Shown: positions 1 through 8,663, counted from the stretch's first letter. The stretch: DNA of 64,000 nt from Hyphomicrobiales bacterium (GCA_016716745.1 JADJVD010000005.1:372001-436000), one strand, 5' to 3'. Program-made: numbers and translations. Notes: generated from the letters alone by a model not told the origin.

Positions 1-491
1 GCGCGGTCGACCGAGAAGCGCCCCGGGCCGTAGGTCATCAATGTGAGCAGCGCCGCAGCCCAGACGCCATGGGTCGCGTAGGCGCCCGGGTAGACGAATA
101 TCTGGATGACGAGCGTCATTGCGAGCAGCGCCGTCGCCGAGAGCCGCGTCGCCAGCCCGATCAGCAGCAGGACGGGAAAGACGTGCTCGGCGAGCGTCGC
201 CGCCAGCGCGGCGAATTCGGGCGGCAGCAGCGGAAGGCGATACTCGTCGCGAAACAGATCGATCGTCTGATCGGCCAGACGCGGCAGCCCGATCTCGAAG
301 CGACCCTCGACGAGATCGATCGCCAGGCCCTGAATCTTGGTCTGGCCCGACTTCCAGAAGGTGGCGGCGAGGGAGACGCGCGCGACGAGCGCCACCACCG
401 AGGGCGGAACGCCGGCCGCCAAGGCGTTGGCGCGTCGCAGCGCCTCGCGAAGCGCCGATCGCGTTTCCTGCGGGGAATCGAGAGCCGTCAC
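1..491 (-). CDS. DoxX-family membrane protein of the bufferin operon (partial, C-terminus off window)
   Basis: Reading the minus strand from a GTG at 491 gives about 163 residues of a DoxX-type membrane protein, with a hydrophobic segment near residues 85-105 and the typical YPGAYATHGVWAAALL region before the window edge. The GTG overlaps the bufC stop codon (GTGA), so the gene is translationally coupled as the last gene of bufA-bufB-bufC-doxX. DoxX proteins are standard partners of bufferin operons, and an oxidoreductase or membrane role is usually inferred. The 3' end lies outside the window. Confidence 0.85.
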   Translation of the reverse strand, partial: MTALDSPQETRSALREALRRANALAAGVPPSVVALVARVSLAATFWKSGQTKIQGLAIDLVEGRFEIGLPRLADQTIDLFRDEYRLPLLPPEFAALAATLAEHVFPVLLLIGLATRLSATALLAMTLVIQIFVYPGAYATHGVWAAALLTLMTYGPGRFSVDR

Positions 492-1267
492 GAGGCGTCT
501 CCTTCGACATGAAGCGAGCGGTAGGCGCCGCTGGCGACAATGGCTGTCATCGCGATATCGAGATCGAAATCCGGCGAGGCCGCATAGCCGTCGGCGGCGG
601 CGTCGGCGAGCGCGCCGCCCGCATTGAGTCGCGAGAGCGTCGCGGCGGCGCCGGGGGGCAGTCGGCGCACCTCCACGTCGAGCGAGGGGCGCGTGATCAG
701 GGCGTCTTCCGGGGCGAATGGATCGATGCCCGAAAGGTCGGGCGCGCTTTCGCCGGCGCGTTGATGTGCCGCCCAGATCGACACGATGGCGAACGGCGAT
801 GCGACGATGCGCTGCGCGGGGTGAGGGGCGAGGCGCAGCGAGGGCAGGCGCTCGGGCGTCAGCTCCGCGAATTGCGACGGCGCCAGAGCGACGCAATCGC
901 GCGCGTGGAAGGCGTCGATCCGCGCCCGCTCGAGGCTCGCAAGGTCGGACAGATAGGGCAGGCAGGATGCCGGGGGAAAGTCGCGGAGGAACGCGGGGAA
1001 GGCGACGCCGTATCGCGACATGACTGGCGAGCGCGGCGGATGGGCGCGCACGAACTCGCGCGCCGTCGCGGCGAAGAACGCTTCGCCCACGACGTCGCGG
1101 GTGACGGGGAACGCGGCGCCGAGCGCGTCAATCAGCGAGACGGTCACGTTGTTGCGATAGACGCCGAAGCGTTGCGCGGGGTCGGAGCCGTTCCATGTCG
1201 TGACGCTGTCCGGCGCGGACGCGGACGGCTCCAGCAGCGCGGCGGCGAACTGCGCCTGCGCGCTCAT
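488..1267 (-). CDS. bufC: BufC/HvfC-type MNIO partner protein (DUF2063)
   Basis: This 259-residue protein starts MSAQAQFAAALLEP and carries the N-terminal DUF2063 region (RFGVYRNNVTVSLIDALGAA, then FPAFLRDFPPA) typical of HvfC/BufC proteins. In the known systems this protein binds the precursor leader and presents it to the DUF692 oxidase. The start at 1267 overlaps the bufB stop by four bases (ATGA), which decides the start; longer readings run into a shadow frame. The downstream doxX start overlaps its stop. Family and context agree well. Confidence 0.9.
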   Translation of the reverse strand: MSAQAQFAAALLEPSASAPDSVTTWNGSDPAQRFGVYRNNVTVSLIDALGAAFPVTRDVVGEAFFAATAREFVRAHPPRSPVMSRYGVAFPAFLRDFPPASCLPYLSDLASLERARIDAFHARDCVALAPSQFAELTPERLPSLRLAPHPAQRIVASPFAIVSIWAAHQRAGESAPDLSGIDPFAPEDALITRPSLDVEVRRLPPGAAATLSRLNAGGALADAAADGYAASPDFDLDIAMTAIVASGAYRSLHVEGDAS

Positions 1268-2157
1268 GACGCTCTCCGGTCGGCGTCGAGCGCGCCGGCG
1301 AGCTGGCGGTCCGCCTTGCGCGCCTCCTCGAGCAGAACGTCGAGCGCGGGCACGTCGTTGTCCCATTCGATCAGCGTCGCGACGGGGCCCGTGCGCCGAA
1401 GGGCCTGGCGATAAAGCTCCCACACGTCCGCGCCGACCGGCCGGTCGTGCGCGTCGATGAGCAGCCGCGCGCCGAGCGAATCGGCGTCCTCGGCATAGCC
1501 GGCGAGGTGGATTTCGCGCACCTGCGACACGGGGAAAGCCGCCAGATAGGCGAGCGGGTCGCGGCCGTGGTTGACGCAGCTCACCTGCACGTTGTTGACG
1601 TCGAGCAACAGTCCGCAGCCGGTGTGCCGGGCCACTTCCGACACGAAATCGATCTCGTCCATCGAACTGGACCGGAAGGCGACATAGGTGGAGGGGTTCT
1701 CCAGCAGCATGCGAACGCCGAGGCGCTCATGAACGCGATCGATGTGATCGCAGACCCGCTGCAACGTCGCCTTGTCGTAAGCGACCGGTAGAAGATCGTT
1801 GAAATACGCCGTGTCGTGCGTCGACCAGGCGAGGTGCTCGGAGAAGGATGCGGGTTGGTAGCGCGCAAGGAGCTCGGCCAGCCGGTCGAGATGCGCCTCG
1901 TCGAGCGGCTGCTCGCCGCCGATCGACAGGCCGACGCCATGCAGCGAAACGGGGTAGATCTCGCGCAGGGCTGTCAGCCATGCATGCGGCGGTCCACCCT
2001 CGTCCATATAGTTCTCGGCATGGATCTCGAGAAAGCCGAGATCGGGGCGCGCCGCGATCAGTTCGGCGGCGTGCTCGTGTTTCAGGCCGACGCCCGCCCG
2101 CGAGGGCAGGCGCGACTCGGCGAGCGGGCGCGCCGCGACGGATTTCAAATGCGTCAT
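1264..2157 (-). CDS. bufB: BufB, multinuclear non-heme iron oxidase (MNIO, DUF692)
   Basis: This 297-residue TIM-barrel protein is of the DUF692/MNIO family. It keeps the usual metal-site motifs in order: HGVGLSIGG, SEHLAW, LLENPSTY, DVNNVQVS, EIHLAGY, DAHDRPV and EWDNDVP. MNIOs use two or three iron ions and oxygen to modify cysteines of RiPP precursors; in bufferins they make thiooxazole (oxazole-thione) heterocycles. It sits directly after the bufA precursor and overlaps bufC. Function is inferred from family and operon. Confidence 0.93.
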   Translation of the reverse strand: MTHLKSVAARPLAESRLPSRAGVGLKHEHAAELIAARPDLGFLEIHAENYMDEGGPPHAWLTALREIYPVSLHGVGLSIGGEQPLDEAHLDRLAELLARYQPASFSEHLAWSTHDTAYFNDLLPVAYDKATLQRVCDHIDRVHERLGVRMLLENPSTYVAFRSSSMDEIDFVSEVARHTGCGLLLDVNNVQVSCVNHGRDPLAYLAAFPVSQVREIHLAGYAEDADSLGARLLIDAHDRPVGADVWELYRQALRRTGPVATLIEWDNDVPALDVLLEEARKADRQLAGALDADRRAS

Positions 2158-2195
2158 GATGGTGTCTCCGCCGCGGCGTTTCGGGATCGCTCGTG

Positions 2196-2504
2196 TCAGG
2201 CCTTCTTTTCCTTGAAGGCCATCAGCATGCCGTGGCCGCTCGGCGAGGTCTTGGAGGCCATCGTCTCGCAGGAGCCCTTGGGAACGAGCTTCCAGGCGTT
2301 GCCCTGGTGGTCGATCTTCGAGGTGCCGGCGCAGGTCGTGCCCGGCCCGGCCGCGCAGTCGTTCTGGCCCTTCATCGCGACGCCGAAGCACTTGTCCTTG
2401 CCGGCGTCCTGCGCGGAGGCGGGCGCGACGGACAGGGCGAGCGCCGTGGCGAAGGAGGCGGCGAGCGCGGCGGAGGCGGCGCGGCGGTTGAATTCATGCG
2501 ACAT
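2196..2504 (-). CDS. bufA: Bufferin precursor (DUF2282), BufA-type copper-binding RiPP
   Basis: This 102-residue protein has a signal peptide (twin-Arg-like MSHEFNRRAA, hydrophobic ALAASFATALALSVA, cleavage near ASAQD). The mature part has four cysteines in the bufferin pattern: KCFGVAMKGQNDC, TTCAGTSK, then KGSCE. In characterised bufferins the two central cysteines are converted by BufBC and the peptide sequesters copper in the periplasm. The start at 2504 has an AGGAGAG site upstream. It is the first gene of the operon and lies downstream of a GTAAC-N17-CGAA motif. Confidence 0.93.
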   Translation of the reverse strand: MSHEFNRRAASAALAASFATALALSVAPASAQDAGKDKCFGVAMKGQNDCAAGPGTTCAGTSKIDHQGNAWKLVPKGSCETMASKTSPSGHGMLMAFKEKKA

Positions 2505-2552
2505 GTGCGGTCTCTCCTGATCAGGGCCGACCGATCGACCCATGCCCGATGG

Positions 2553-2578
2553 TTCGCGCGGACCGGCGCAGATGTTAC
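2553..2578 (-). promoter_or_regulatory. Putative ECF-sigma promoter of the bufferin operon
   Basis: On the minus strand GTAAC (2578-2574) and CGAA (2556-2553) are separated by 17 bases, about 50 bases before the bufA start. The same two boxes at the same spacing occur on the plus strand before the sigma gene. SigF-type promoters of Caulobacter have, from memory, a GTAACC-N16-CGAA consensus, which fits. Confidence 0.7.
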
Positions 2579-2653
2579 GCTCCGCACGATTTCGTGATCG
2601 CGGCGGGGCGCGCGGTCCTGAGGCGTGCGGGCGAAATATCTTCGTCCGCGCGC

Positions 2654-2679
2654 GTAACGTTTGGCGCCGCCGCCGCGAA
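2654..2679 (+). promoter_or_regulatory. Putative autoregulatory ECF-sigma promoter
   Basis: GTAAC (2654-2658) is followed after 17 bases by CGAA (2676-2679), 18 bases before the start of the sigma gene. It is the plus-strand twin of the motif before bufA and suggests that the sigma factor transcribes its own gene. Confidence 0.7.
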
Positions 2680-2696
2680 GGCGAGATTGGACGTCC

Positions 2697-3254
2697 ATGA
2701 GAGCAGTCGAACAAAGATTGGCGGAGCTGATGCGGGCGGCGCGCGCCGGCGACGCGGCGGCCTATCGCCAGTTTCTGGCGGACGCCGGCGCGATGCTGCG
2801 GACGAACGCGCGCGCGGCGTTGGCGCGAGCCGGGCGCGGCAATGCGGAGGTCGAGGACATCGTGCAGGAGACGTTGCTGGCCATCCATCTGAAGCGCGAA
2901 AGCTGGAGCGAGGACCGCCCGATTTCGCCGTGGCTCAACGCTATCGCGCGCTACAAGCTGGTCGACGTTCTGCGCCGTCTCGGCGTGCGCCGGGCGATTC
3001 CGATCGACGATGTTGTGGACGAATTGCCCGCGCCCGCGGAGGTCCCGGCCGTCGATGCGGACGTTCGTCGGCTGGTGGACGCCCTGCCGGAGCGCAGCCG
3101 GCGCATCGTCGTGGCGATGTCCATCGAGGGGAGGTCGGCGGCCGAGGTCGGGCGTGACGTCGGCATGAACGAGGGCGCGGTGCGCGTCGCCCTGCATCGC
3201 GCGCTGAAGGAGCTGGCGCGCCGCTACAGGGAGGGTTTTGATGCGCACCGATGA
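2697..3254 (+). CDS. ECF-family RNA polymerase sigma factor (SigF-like)
   Basis: This 185-residue protein has sigma region 2 (DAAAYRQFLADAG to WLNAIARYKLVDVLRR, about residues 15-95) and region 4 (LPERSRRIVVAM to VRVALHRALKELARRY, about 130-178). The start MRAVEQRL at 2697 is chosen because it gives the expected N-terminus and follows the promoter-like motif closely. The stop overlaps the start of the downstream anti-sigma gene. Divergent orientation to the bufferin operon with shared promoter boxes suggests it controls both. In Caulobacter the SigF-NrsF pair responds to metal stress and controls bufferins. Confidence 0.92.
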   Translation: MRAVEQRLAELMRAARAGDAAAYRQFLADAGAMLRTNARAALARAGRGNAEVEDIVQETLLAIHLKRESWSEDRPISPWLNAIARYKLVDVLRRLGVRRAIPIDDVVDELPAPAEVPAVDADVRRLVDALPERSRRIVVAMSIEGRSAAEVGRDVGMNEGAVRVALHRALKELARRYREGFDAHR

Positions 3255-3878
3255 TCTGATCGCCGCGCTCGCGGCCGACGCCAGGCCGGCGTCGTCGTCG
3301 CTGTCGCGTCGGGCGCTGTCCGCATTGGCGGCAGGCGCGGCGGTCGCAGCGCTCGCCTTTCTCGCGATGCTGGGGCCGCGCGCGGATTTCCTGGCGCCCG
3401 CAACGCTCGCCGCCACTGCCGGAAAGATTGCTGTCACGGGCGCGGTCGCGGCCGCGGGGGCGCTGGCCGCCCTGCGCCTCGTGCGACCTGGGGCGCCAAT
3501 GGGCGCGGCGTTGTGGCCGCTCGCGGCGGCGCTCCTCTGTCTGGCTGCGTGGAGCGTGTGGGAGACGGCGACGCTGGGGGCAGGCGGCTGGCGCGGCCGG
3601 CTGATCGGCTCCAACGCCCTGCATTGCCTGATGCTGGCGCCTCTGTTCGCGCTCGCGCCGCTCGCAGCCTTCCTCGCGGCGCTCCGACGCGGGGCGCCGG
3701 TTCGTCCGGGACTGGCGGGCGCGCCGCCGGGCTCGCCTCGGCCGGCGTCGGCGCGACCTTCTATGCGCTCAATTGCACCGACGACAGTCCGCTGTTCGTC
3801 CTCGTCTGGTATTCGCTGGCGACGGCGATCGTGATGGCGCTGGGGGCGACGCTCGGCAGCCGGCTGTTGCGATGGTGA
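3241..3878 (+). CDS. NrsF-like anti-sigma factor (DUF1109), frame broken by one base
   Basis: The protein starts MRTDDLIAALAADA, inside the end of the sigma gene, and has about six hydrophobic segments, as in the DUF1109/NrsF family of membrane anti-sigma factors. The first frame runs correctly to about 3720 (GAPVRPGLAGA). The conserved end (GVGATFYALNCTDDSP...SRLLRW) continues in another frame to 3878. One missing G in GGCGCGCCGCCGG near 3720-3726 explains this and restores about 212 residues, the family length. A sequencing error is more likely than a real mutation, because both halves are intact. Confidence 0.82.
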
Positions 3879-3887
3879 GGAGAGGCG

Positions 3888-6002
3888 TCAGTCGCCGGGC
3901 GCGAGCCACAGCACGCGGTCGGTCATGGCGAGCGTCGAGGGGCGATGCGCGATCACGATGCGCGTCATCGGCAACGCCTTCACGGCGGCGTTGATCGCTT
4001 CCTCGTTGGCCGGATCGAGATGGCTCGTCGCCTCGTCGAGCAGCAGGATCGAGGGGCGGCGATAGAGCGCGCGGGCGAGCACGATGCGTTGGCGCTGGCC
4101 GCCGGACAAGGAACTGCCCATGTCGCCCACCAGCGTCTCGTAGCCCATCGGCATCCGGGCGATATCGTCATGGATCGCGGCGAGCCGCGCGCATTCGACG
4201 ATCCGCGCCATCTCGGGCGCGGGATCGAAGCAGGCGATGTTGTCGGCGATGGCGCCGGCGAACAGGCGATCATCCTGCAGCACGCAACCGACGCGCGCGC
4301 GATAGGCGGCCAGCCCCGTCGCGCCCATCGGCGCGCCGTCGACGACGATCTGTCCGTCCGTCGGGCGGGCAAGGCCGGCGAGCAGCTTCAATAATGTCGT
4401 CTTGCCCGATCCGGACGGGCCCGCGACGCCGAGGCACTCGCCGGGCGCCACGGAAAAACTGAGGTCGCGCAGCACATCCGGCTCGTTGTCGGCGTACCGG
4501 AACCGCAAGCCGCGCGCCTCGAGCCGGCCGCCGACGTCGGCGACGACGACGGGCGAGGCGGGAAGCGCCGGCGCGTCGTCCTCCCGATCGGCCAGCGCGA
4601 TGTCGGCGATGCGCTCGCCGTGCAGCGACAGAAGAACGAATTGCTGCGCCGCGTCGATCAATCCGTCGATGCGCTGGGCGAACTGATCCTTGTAGGCGAG
4701 GAAGGCGATGAAGACGCCGACGGTCAACTCGCCGGCGATGGCCGCCCGCGCGCCGAGGAAGATGACCAGAACGCGGTCGACGCCGAAGATCAGCCGGGCC
4801 GCGGCGCTCAGCAGCGCGTCGAGCTTCTCGACACGCAATTCGGCGTTGACGCGGGATATCAGCGCATTGATCCAGCCGTCTCGTCGCCGACCTTCGAGAT
4901 TGAGAACCTTGACGCTGGCGACGCCGCGCGCCGTCTCCATGAAATGCGATTGCTCGGTTGCCGCGTGAGCCAGCGATTGCTCCGAGAGCGCGCGATAGGG
5001 CGCATACGCGACCGCCCGCAACGCGGCGTAGAGCGACACGCTGACGAGAGGGACGATCGCCAGCGCGCCGCCATAGGCGAACATCATGACGACGAGCGCC
5101 AGCGACATCGCGCCGTCCAGCGCGGCGCGCACGACGTTCGAGGTCAGCGTGCGCCGCGCCGCGTCGAGCGAGCCAAAGCGGGAGACGACGTCGCCGACAT
5201 GACGACGCTCGAAAAATGAAAGAGGCAGCTGCATCAACTGGTCGAACAGGGCGACCTTCCATTGCAGCGAGAGACTTGCGCCCACCTGCAGCATCGCCCA
5301 TGCGCGCGCGAGCGTGGACGCCGCCTGGAGAGCCAGCAGAAAGCCGAGACCGAGCGCGATCAAGGCGAGAAGATCGAGATCGGCTGCGACGACGGCTTCG
5401 TCGAGAACGATCTGAAAGCCGATCGGCGCGGCGATCACCGTCAACTCGATCAGCGCGGAAAGCGCGAAAGCCTGCGCGATGGCGCCGCCGACGCCGCGCG
5501 TGCGCCGGAGCAGATCGAACACGCCGATGCGCAGGCGCTCGTCCTTCTTCTCGAAACGTTCCGTCGGCCAGGCTTCGAGCGCGACCCCGGTGAAACGGCG
5601 CGACACCTCGTCGAGCGGAACCGTCCTTCTGCCGAACGAGGGGTCGAGAATCACGACATCGCGCGCGCGCACCTCCGTCAGGACGACGAAATGGTTGTGG
5701 TTCCAATGCAGGATACAGGGCAGGCGCAGGCGCGGCAGATCGCCGAGTTCGAGACGCAGCCCCCGCGTCGCAAGACCAAGCTCGCCGCCGAGGCGGGACA
5801 GATCGTGCAGCGTCGCGCCCTTCAGGGAGGCGTTGAACCGCCGGCGCAAGCCCGGCAGGTCGAGCGCGCGGCCATGACGTCCGGCAAGCATCGCGATGCA
5901 GGCCAGACCGCATTCGGCCGCCTCTGTCTGCAACACCATCGGCGTTTGCGGAAACAGGCGCCCGCGCGCCGCGCGCGCAATGTCGATCGCGTTCAGCTTC
6001 AT
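3888..6002 (-). CDS. C39-peptidase-containing ABC exporter (PCAT)
   Basis: This 704-residue protein has an N-terminal C39 peptidase (Cys in LQTEAAECGLACIAM, His in HWNHNHFVVL, Asp in VILDPSFG), a six-helix transmembrane domain (about residues 165-430) and an ABC domain (Walker A GPSGSGKTT, signature LSGGQRQR, Walker B ILLLDEATSHLD). Such transporters cleave double-glycine leaders and export the core peptide. The catalytic Cys is present, so it should be an active peptidase. The start at 6002 overlaps the stop of the adaptor gene (ATGA). The likely substrates are the two GG peptides encoded just upstream. Confidence 0.95.
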   Translation of the reverse strand: MKLNAIDIARAARGRLFPQTPMVLQTEAAECGLACIAMLAGRHGRALDLPGLRRRFNASLKGATLHDLSRLGGELGLATRGLRLELGDLPRLRLPCILHWNHNHFVVLTEVRARDVVILDPSFGRRTVPLDEVSRRFTGVALEAWPTERFEKKDERLRIGVFDLLRRTRGVGGAIAQAFALSALIELTVIAAPIGFQIVLDEAVVAADLDLLALIALGLGFLLALQAASTLARAWAMLQVGASLSLQWKVALFDQLMQLPLSFFERRHVGDVVSRFGSLDAARRTLTSNVVRAALDGAMSLALVVMMFAYGGALAIVPLVSVSLYAALRAVAYAPYRALSEQSLAHAATEQSHFMETARGVASVKVLNLEGRRRDGWINALISRVNAELRVEKLDALLSAAARLIFGVDRVLVIFLGARAAIAGELTVGVFIAFLAYKDQFAQRIDGLIDAAQQFVLLSLHGERIADIALADREDDAPALPASPVVVADVGGRLEARGLRFRYADNEPDVLRDLSFSVAPGECLGVAGPSGSGKTTLLKLLAGLARPTDGQIVVDGAPMGATGLAAYRARVGCVLQDDRLFAGAIADNIACFDPAPEMARIVECARLAAIHDDIARMPMGYETLVGDMGSSLSGGQRQRIVLARALYRRPSILLLDEATSHLDPANEEAINAAVKALPMTRIVIAHRPSTLAMTDRVLWLAPGD

Positions 6003-7282
6003 GGCGCCGTCGCCGCGGCGCCGCCGGCCAGCGAATAGAGCGGCGCAAAGATCCACTGATAGAGAGGGCGCGACTCGGCGAGAACGAAGGCGTCCGCCTG
6101 CATGCCCGATTGCAGCGGCTCGCGTCTGCCATAGGCCGGAACGTAGGGGTGTTCCGGCGTCACGGTGACGCGATAAAGGCCGGCGGTGCGGCTCGGGTCG
6201 ACTCCGACGGCGTTGATACGCGCGATTTCGTCTGGCGGCAGCGTCGCGCGGGACATCAGCGTCACGACGCCTGCGTGCTGACCGAATTTCTGGTGCGGAA
6301 AGGCCTCATAGCGCAGCAACACGCGCGCGCCCTCGCGAATGAAGCCGATCGCCGTGCTCGGCGCGAGCAATTGCACGACGAGCGGTCGATCCGACGGCAC
6401 GATGGTCAACAGGGGTTGGCCGGCTGCGACGGTCTGGCCCGGCAGGGCGGTGACGCCGGTCACGCGACCGGCGCGGGGGGCGAGAACGCGAATTTCGCGA
6501 CGCGCCTCCGCCTCCGAAATCTGACGCTCGACGCTGATCAGCTCGCGGCGGCGGTCGGCGCGACGGGTCTCGGCCTGCAGATCGAACACGCCGAGCTGAT
6601 TGCGCGCCTCGGCGAGGCGGGCGTCGAGCTGGATGCGTTCGCGTCGCAGCGTCTCGAGTTGGAGGCGATAGGCGGTGAGTTGATCGAGGCGGGCTTCGTG
6701 CTCCCGCGCCGTCGCGAGGCCGCGGGCGACGAGGCTCTTGAGCCGCGCGGCGGCCTCCTGCGTGGTCGCGATGGCGTCTTCGGAAACGCGGATCTGCGCG
6801 TCGGCCTGATCGCGCTCCTGTTCGGCGCGGTCGAGACGGTCGCGCAACGCCGCCTTGTCGGCCTGGTCGAGATCGGTCTGACGGTCCTGCGCGTTCAGAA
6901 GCTCGACCTGAGTGCGACGCAGAAGCTCCGTCACCGCGCCTTGCGTGGCGCCGAGAGCGGTGGCGCTGTCGACCCCGAGAACATACAGAACGTCGCCCTG
7001 CCGAACGTCGTCGCCTTCGCGCGCCCGCAGGTCCGACACCCATCCGGCCTGGGGCGCCGAAATGCGCGCCAGACCTTCGCTCGGCAGAACGACCCCGGCG
7101 AGGCGAACGCGCCGGGTGTATTCGCCGAAAACGAGAAATCCTGCGAACACGGCGATGAAGACGGCGGCCACGAGCGTCACGAGCGTCGTCGACGCGGCGG
7201 CGACGACGCGCGGCTCGCCGAGCCACGACATGCGCGCGGCGTTGATCGATTCCGGACGGAACAGCGAGATACGGGCGCTCAT
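5999..7282 (-). CDS. HlyD-family membrane fusion protein (peptide exporter adaptor)
   Basis: This 427-residue protein has one N-terminal membrane helix (about residues 25-48), a lipoyl/barrel-sandwich half (VVLPSEGLARISAPQAGWV), a long coiled coil (about 95-240) and a C-terminal beta-barrel (VLAPRAGRVTGV, PLLTIVPSDRPLVV). It bridges the inner-membrane ABC exporter to an outer-membrane TolC channel; no tolC is present here. It lies between the precursor peptides and the PCAT gene and overlaps the latter by four bases. The start MSARISLF at 7282 is preferred over a longer N-terminus without a ribosome site. Confidence 0.93.
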   Translation of the reverse strand: MSARISLFRPESINAARMSWLGEPRVVAAASTTLVTLVAAVFIAVFAGFLVFGEYTRRVRLAGVVLPSEGLARISAPQAGWVSDLRAREGDDVRQGDVLYVLGVDSATALGATQGAVTELLRRTQVELLNAQDRQTDLDQADKAALRDRLDRAEQERDQADAQIRVSEDAIATTQEAAARLKSLVARGLATAREHEARLDQLTAYRLQLETLRRERIQLDARLAEARNQLGVFDLQAETRRADRRRELISVERQISEAEARREIRVLAPRAGRVTGVTALPGQTVAAGQPLLTIVPSDRPLVVQLLAPSTAIGFIREGARVLLRYEAFPHQKFGQHAGVVTLMSRATLPPDEIARINAVGVDPSRTAGLYRVTVTPEHPYVPAYGRREPLQSGMQADAFVLAESRPLYQWIFAPLYSLAGGAAATAP

Positions 7283-7364
7283 GTCGTCGGGTGCTTCGGC
7301 GGCGCGACGTCGCAATCGGCAAGCCGCGCCCGACCGCTTGTCGAAAGGCGCGGCTTGCGCTGGA

Positions 7365-7514
7365 TCAGGCCTGGACGTCGCTCTGGCCGCCGGGACCGGT
7401 GGGAAGCGAAGGGACCTTGGGAGAATCGGGCGGCTCGGTGCAGCCGCGCCCGTCGGGGCCCGCGGTCACGCCGCCGGCCACGCTCTTCATGTCATCGGCG
7501 TCGAGTTCAGTCAT
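7365..7514 (-). CDS. Double-glycine-leader peptide 1 (49 aa), PCAT substrate
   Basis: This 49-residue peptide has the leader MTELDADDMKSVAGG and a 34-residue Pro/Gly-rich core with a single Cys (GRGCTEPPDSPKVPSLP). The leader ends in GG and shares the pattern ELDxxDMxxVAGG with the neighbouring peptide. A GGAGAG site lies five bases upstream of the start. It is followed on the same strand by the adaptor and C39 exporter genes. The class of the mature product (bacteriocin, microcin-like or signal) is unknown; I see no modification enzyme next to it. Confidence 0.82.
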   Translation of the reverse strand: MTELDADDMKSVAGGVTAGPDGRGCTEPPDSPKVPSLPTGPGGQSDVQA

Positions 7515-7558
7515 GCGTCTCTCCATGGCTTCAGGAAGGTTCCGGCGCAGCGCGTCGT

Positions 7559-7762
7559 TCAGAGCTGAAGACCTTGCGGATAGTCCCAGCGCACGATCTT
7601 CTCGCCGTTGGGGCCGGTGCAGCGGGTTTCCGTCACGTCGGGCTTGATGGTGACCGTGCAGGTCCAGGTCTGGCCGCCGGAGTCGGCGCCGCCGGCCACC
7701 ATCGCCATGTCGGCGAGGTCGAGCTCGCGAATGGTTCCGTCGCTGCGGGGAGCAATCGTCAT
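7559..7762 (-). CDS. Double-glycine-leader peptide 2 (67 aa), PCAT substrate
   Basis: This 67-residue peptide has a 25-residue leader ending RELDLADMAMVAGG and a 42-residue core with two cysteines (TWTCTVTIKPDV, TRCTGPNGEK), which could form a disulfide. The GG leader matches that of peptide 1. An AUGAGGA-type ribosome site precedes the start at 7762. As first gene of the peptide-adaptor-exporter set it is probably transcribed from the gap shared with the response regulator. Core family not recognised. Confidence 0.82.
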   Translation of the reverse strand: MTIAPRSDGTIRELDLADMAMVAGGADSGGQTWTCTVTIKPDVTETRCTGPNGEKIVRWDYPQGLQL

Positions 7763-8036
7763 GTCGTATCCTCATGTTGAGGCGCGAACGAGCGCATCGT
7801 CCGTCCGCGCAAGCGTCGCCGCGCCGTCGCATGTGAATCGACCGTGGCCGGCGACGGCGGCGATGGCCAAAGGTTTACGCAATTGCGCGCGGGCGTCTGT
7901 AGTACAGGTGAGCTAGTGCGCAATCGCACCCGAGCGACGACCTGAGTGACAAAGCCCGCGCGACGTGCGACGCCACACGGCGCGCCACATCTTCGCCTTG
8001 ATAGGGGAATGCGAAGAGGCTCTTTGGGGGAACGCT

Positions 8037-8663
8037 ATGACGGCTGGCGCAATGGCCGCACGCGAACGTGTCGTGATCGCCGACGATCATCCCGTGTTCC
8101 GGCAGGGGATGCGGCTCATCCTGCAACGGCACCTTCCCGAGGCGGACATCGCCGAGGCGGAGTGCTGGAACGACGTGTTGACGATCGCGCGCGAAGGCGC
8201 TCCGCCAGGTGTGTTCCTGCTCGATCTGCTGTTTCCCGGAATGGACGCGACCCGCTCGATCGGCGCGTTGCGCCGGGAGTTTCCGCGCGCCTCCATCATC
8301 GTGCTTTCGATGGTGAGCGATCGCGATCTGATCGACGCCGTCATGAACGAGGGCGCAGACGGGTTCATCGGAAAGGACGTTCCGCCGAGCGAGGTCTGCG
8401 AAGCGATCGCGGACATCCGCGCGGGCGAATTCGTCGTGCGCAGCACGGCTCTGGCGACGGCCGGCGAGAAGCTGCCCGCACTCACCTGCCGTCAGAGGGA
8501 GGTGCTACGCCACATCGTGTCGGGGCGGTCCAACAAGGAGATCGCGCGCGAGCTCGGCATTTCCCCCTTTACCGTGCGCATTCACGTCTCGGCGCTGCTG
8601 CGTCAACTCGGCGTATCGAGCCGCGCCGCGGCGGCCGTCAAGGGCGCCGAAGCGGGCGTGTGA
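8037..8663 (+). CDS. NarL/FixJ-type response regulator with LuxR HTH
   Basis: This 208-residue protein has a receiver domain (acidic pocket VVIADDHPVF, phospho-acceptor Asp in VFLLDLLFPGMD, Lys in FIGKDVPP) and a C-terminal LuxR-type helix-turn-helix (LTCRQREVLRHIVSGRSNKEIARELG, read in two parts). A GGGGGA site lies about seven bases before the ATG at 8037; the second Met at 8052 is an alternative. It points away from the peptide cassette and towards the hybrid kinase gene, whose 3' end overlaps it by about 60 bases on the other strand. Confidence 0.92.
   Translation: MTAGAMAARERVVIADDHPVFRQGMRLILQRHLPEADIAEAECWNDVLTIAREGAPPGVFLLDLLFPGMDATRSIGALRREFPRASIIVLSMVSDRDLIDAVMNEGADGFIGKDVPPSEVCEAIADIRAGEFVVRSTALATAGEKLPALTCRQREVLRHIVSGRSNKEIARELGISPFTVRIHVSALLRQLGVSSRAAAAVKGAEAGV

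Noticed and set aside
3888..6002. Exporter of the giant RTX protein
   Set aside because: The C39 domain has its catalytic cysteine and two GG-leader peptides lie next to it, whereas RTX exporters usually carry an inactive C39-like domain. Sharing cannot be excluded but is not supported.
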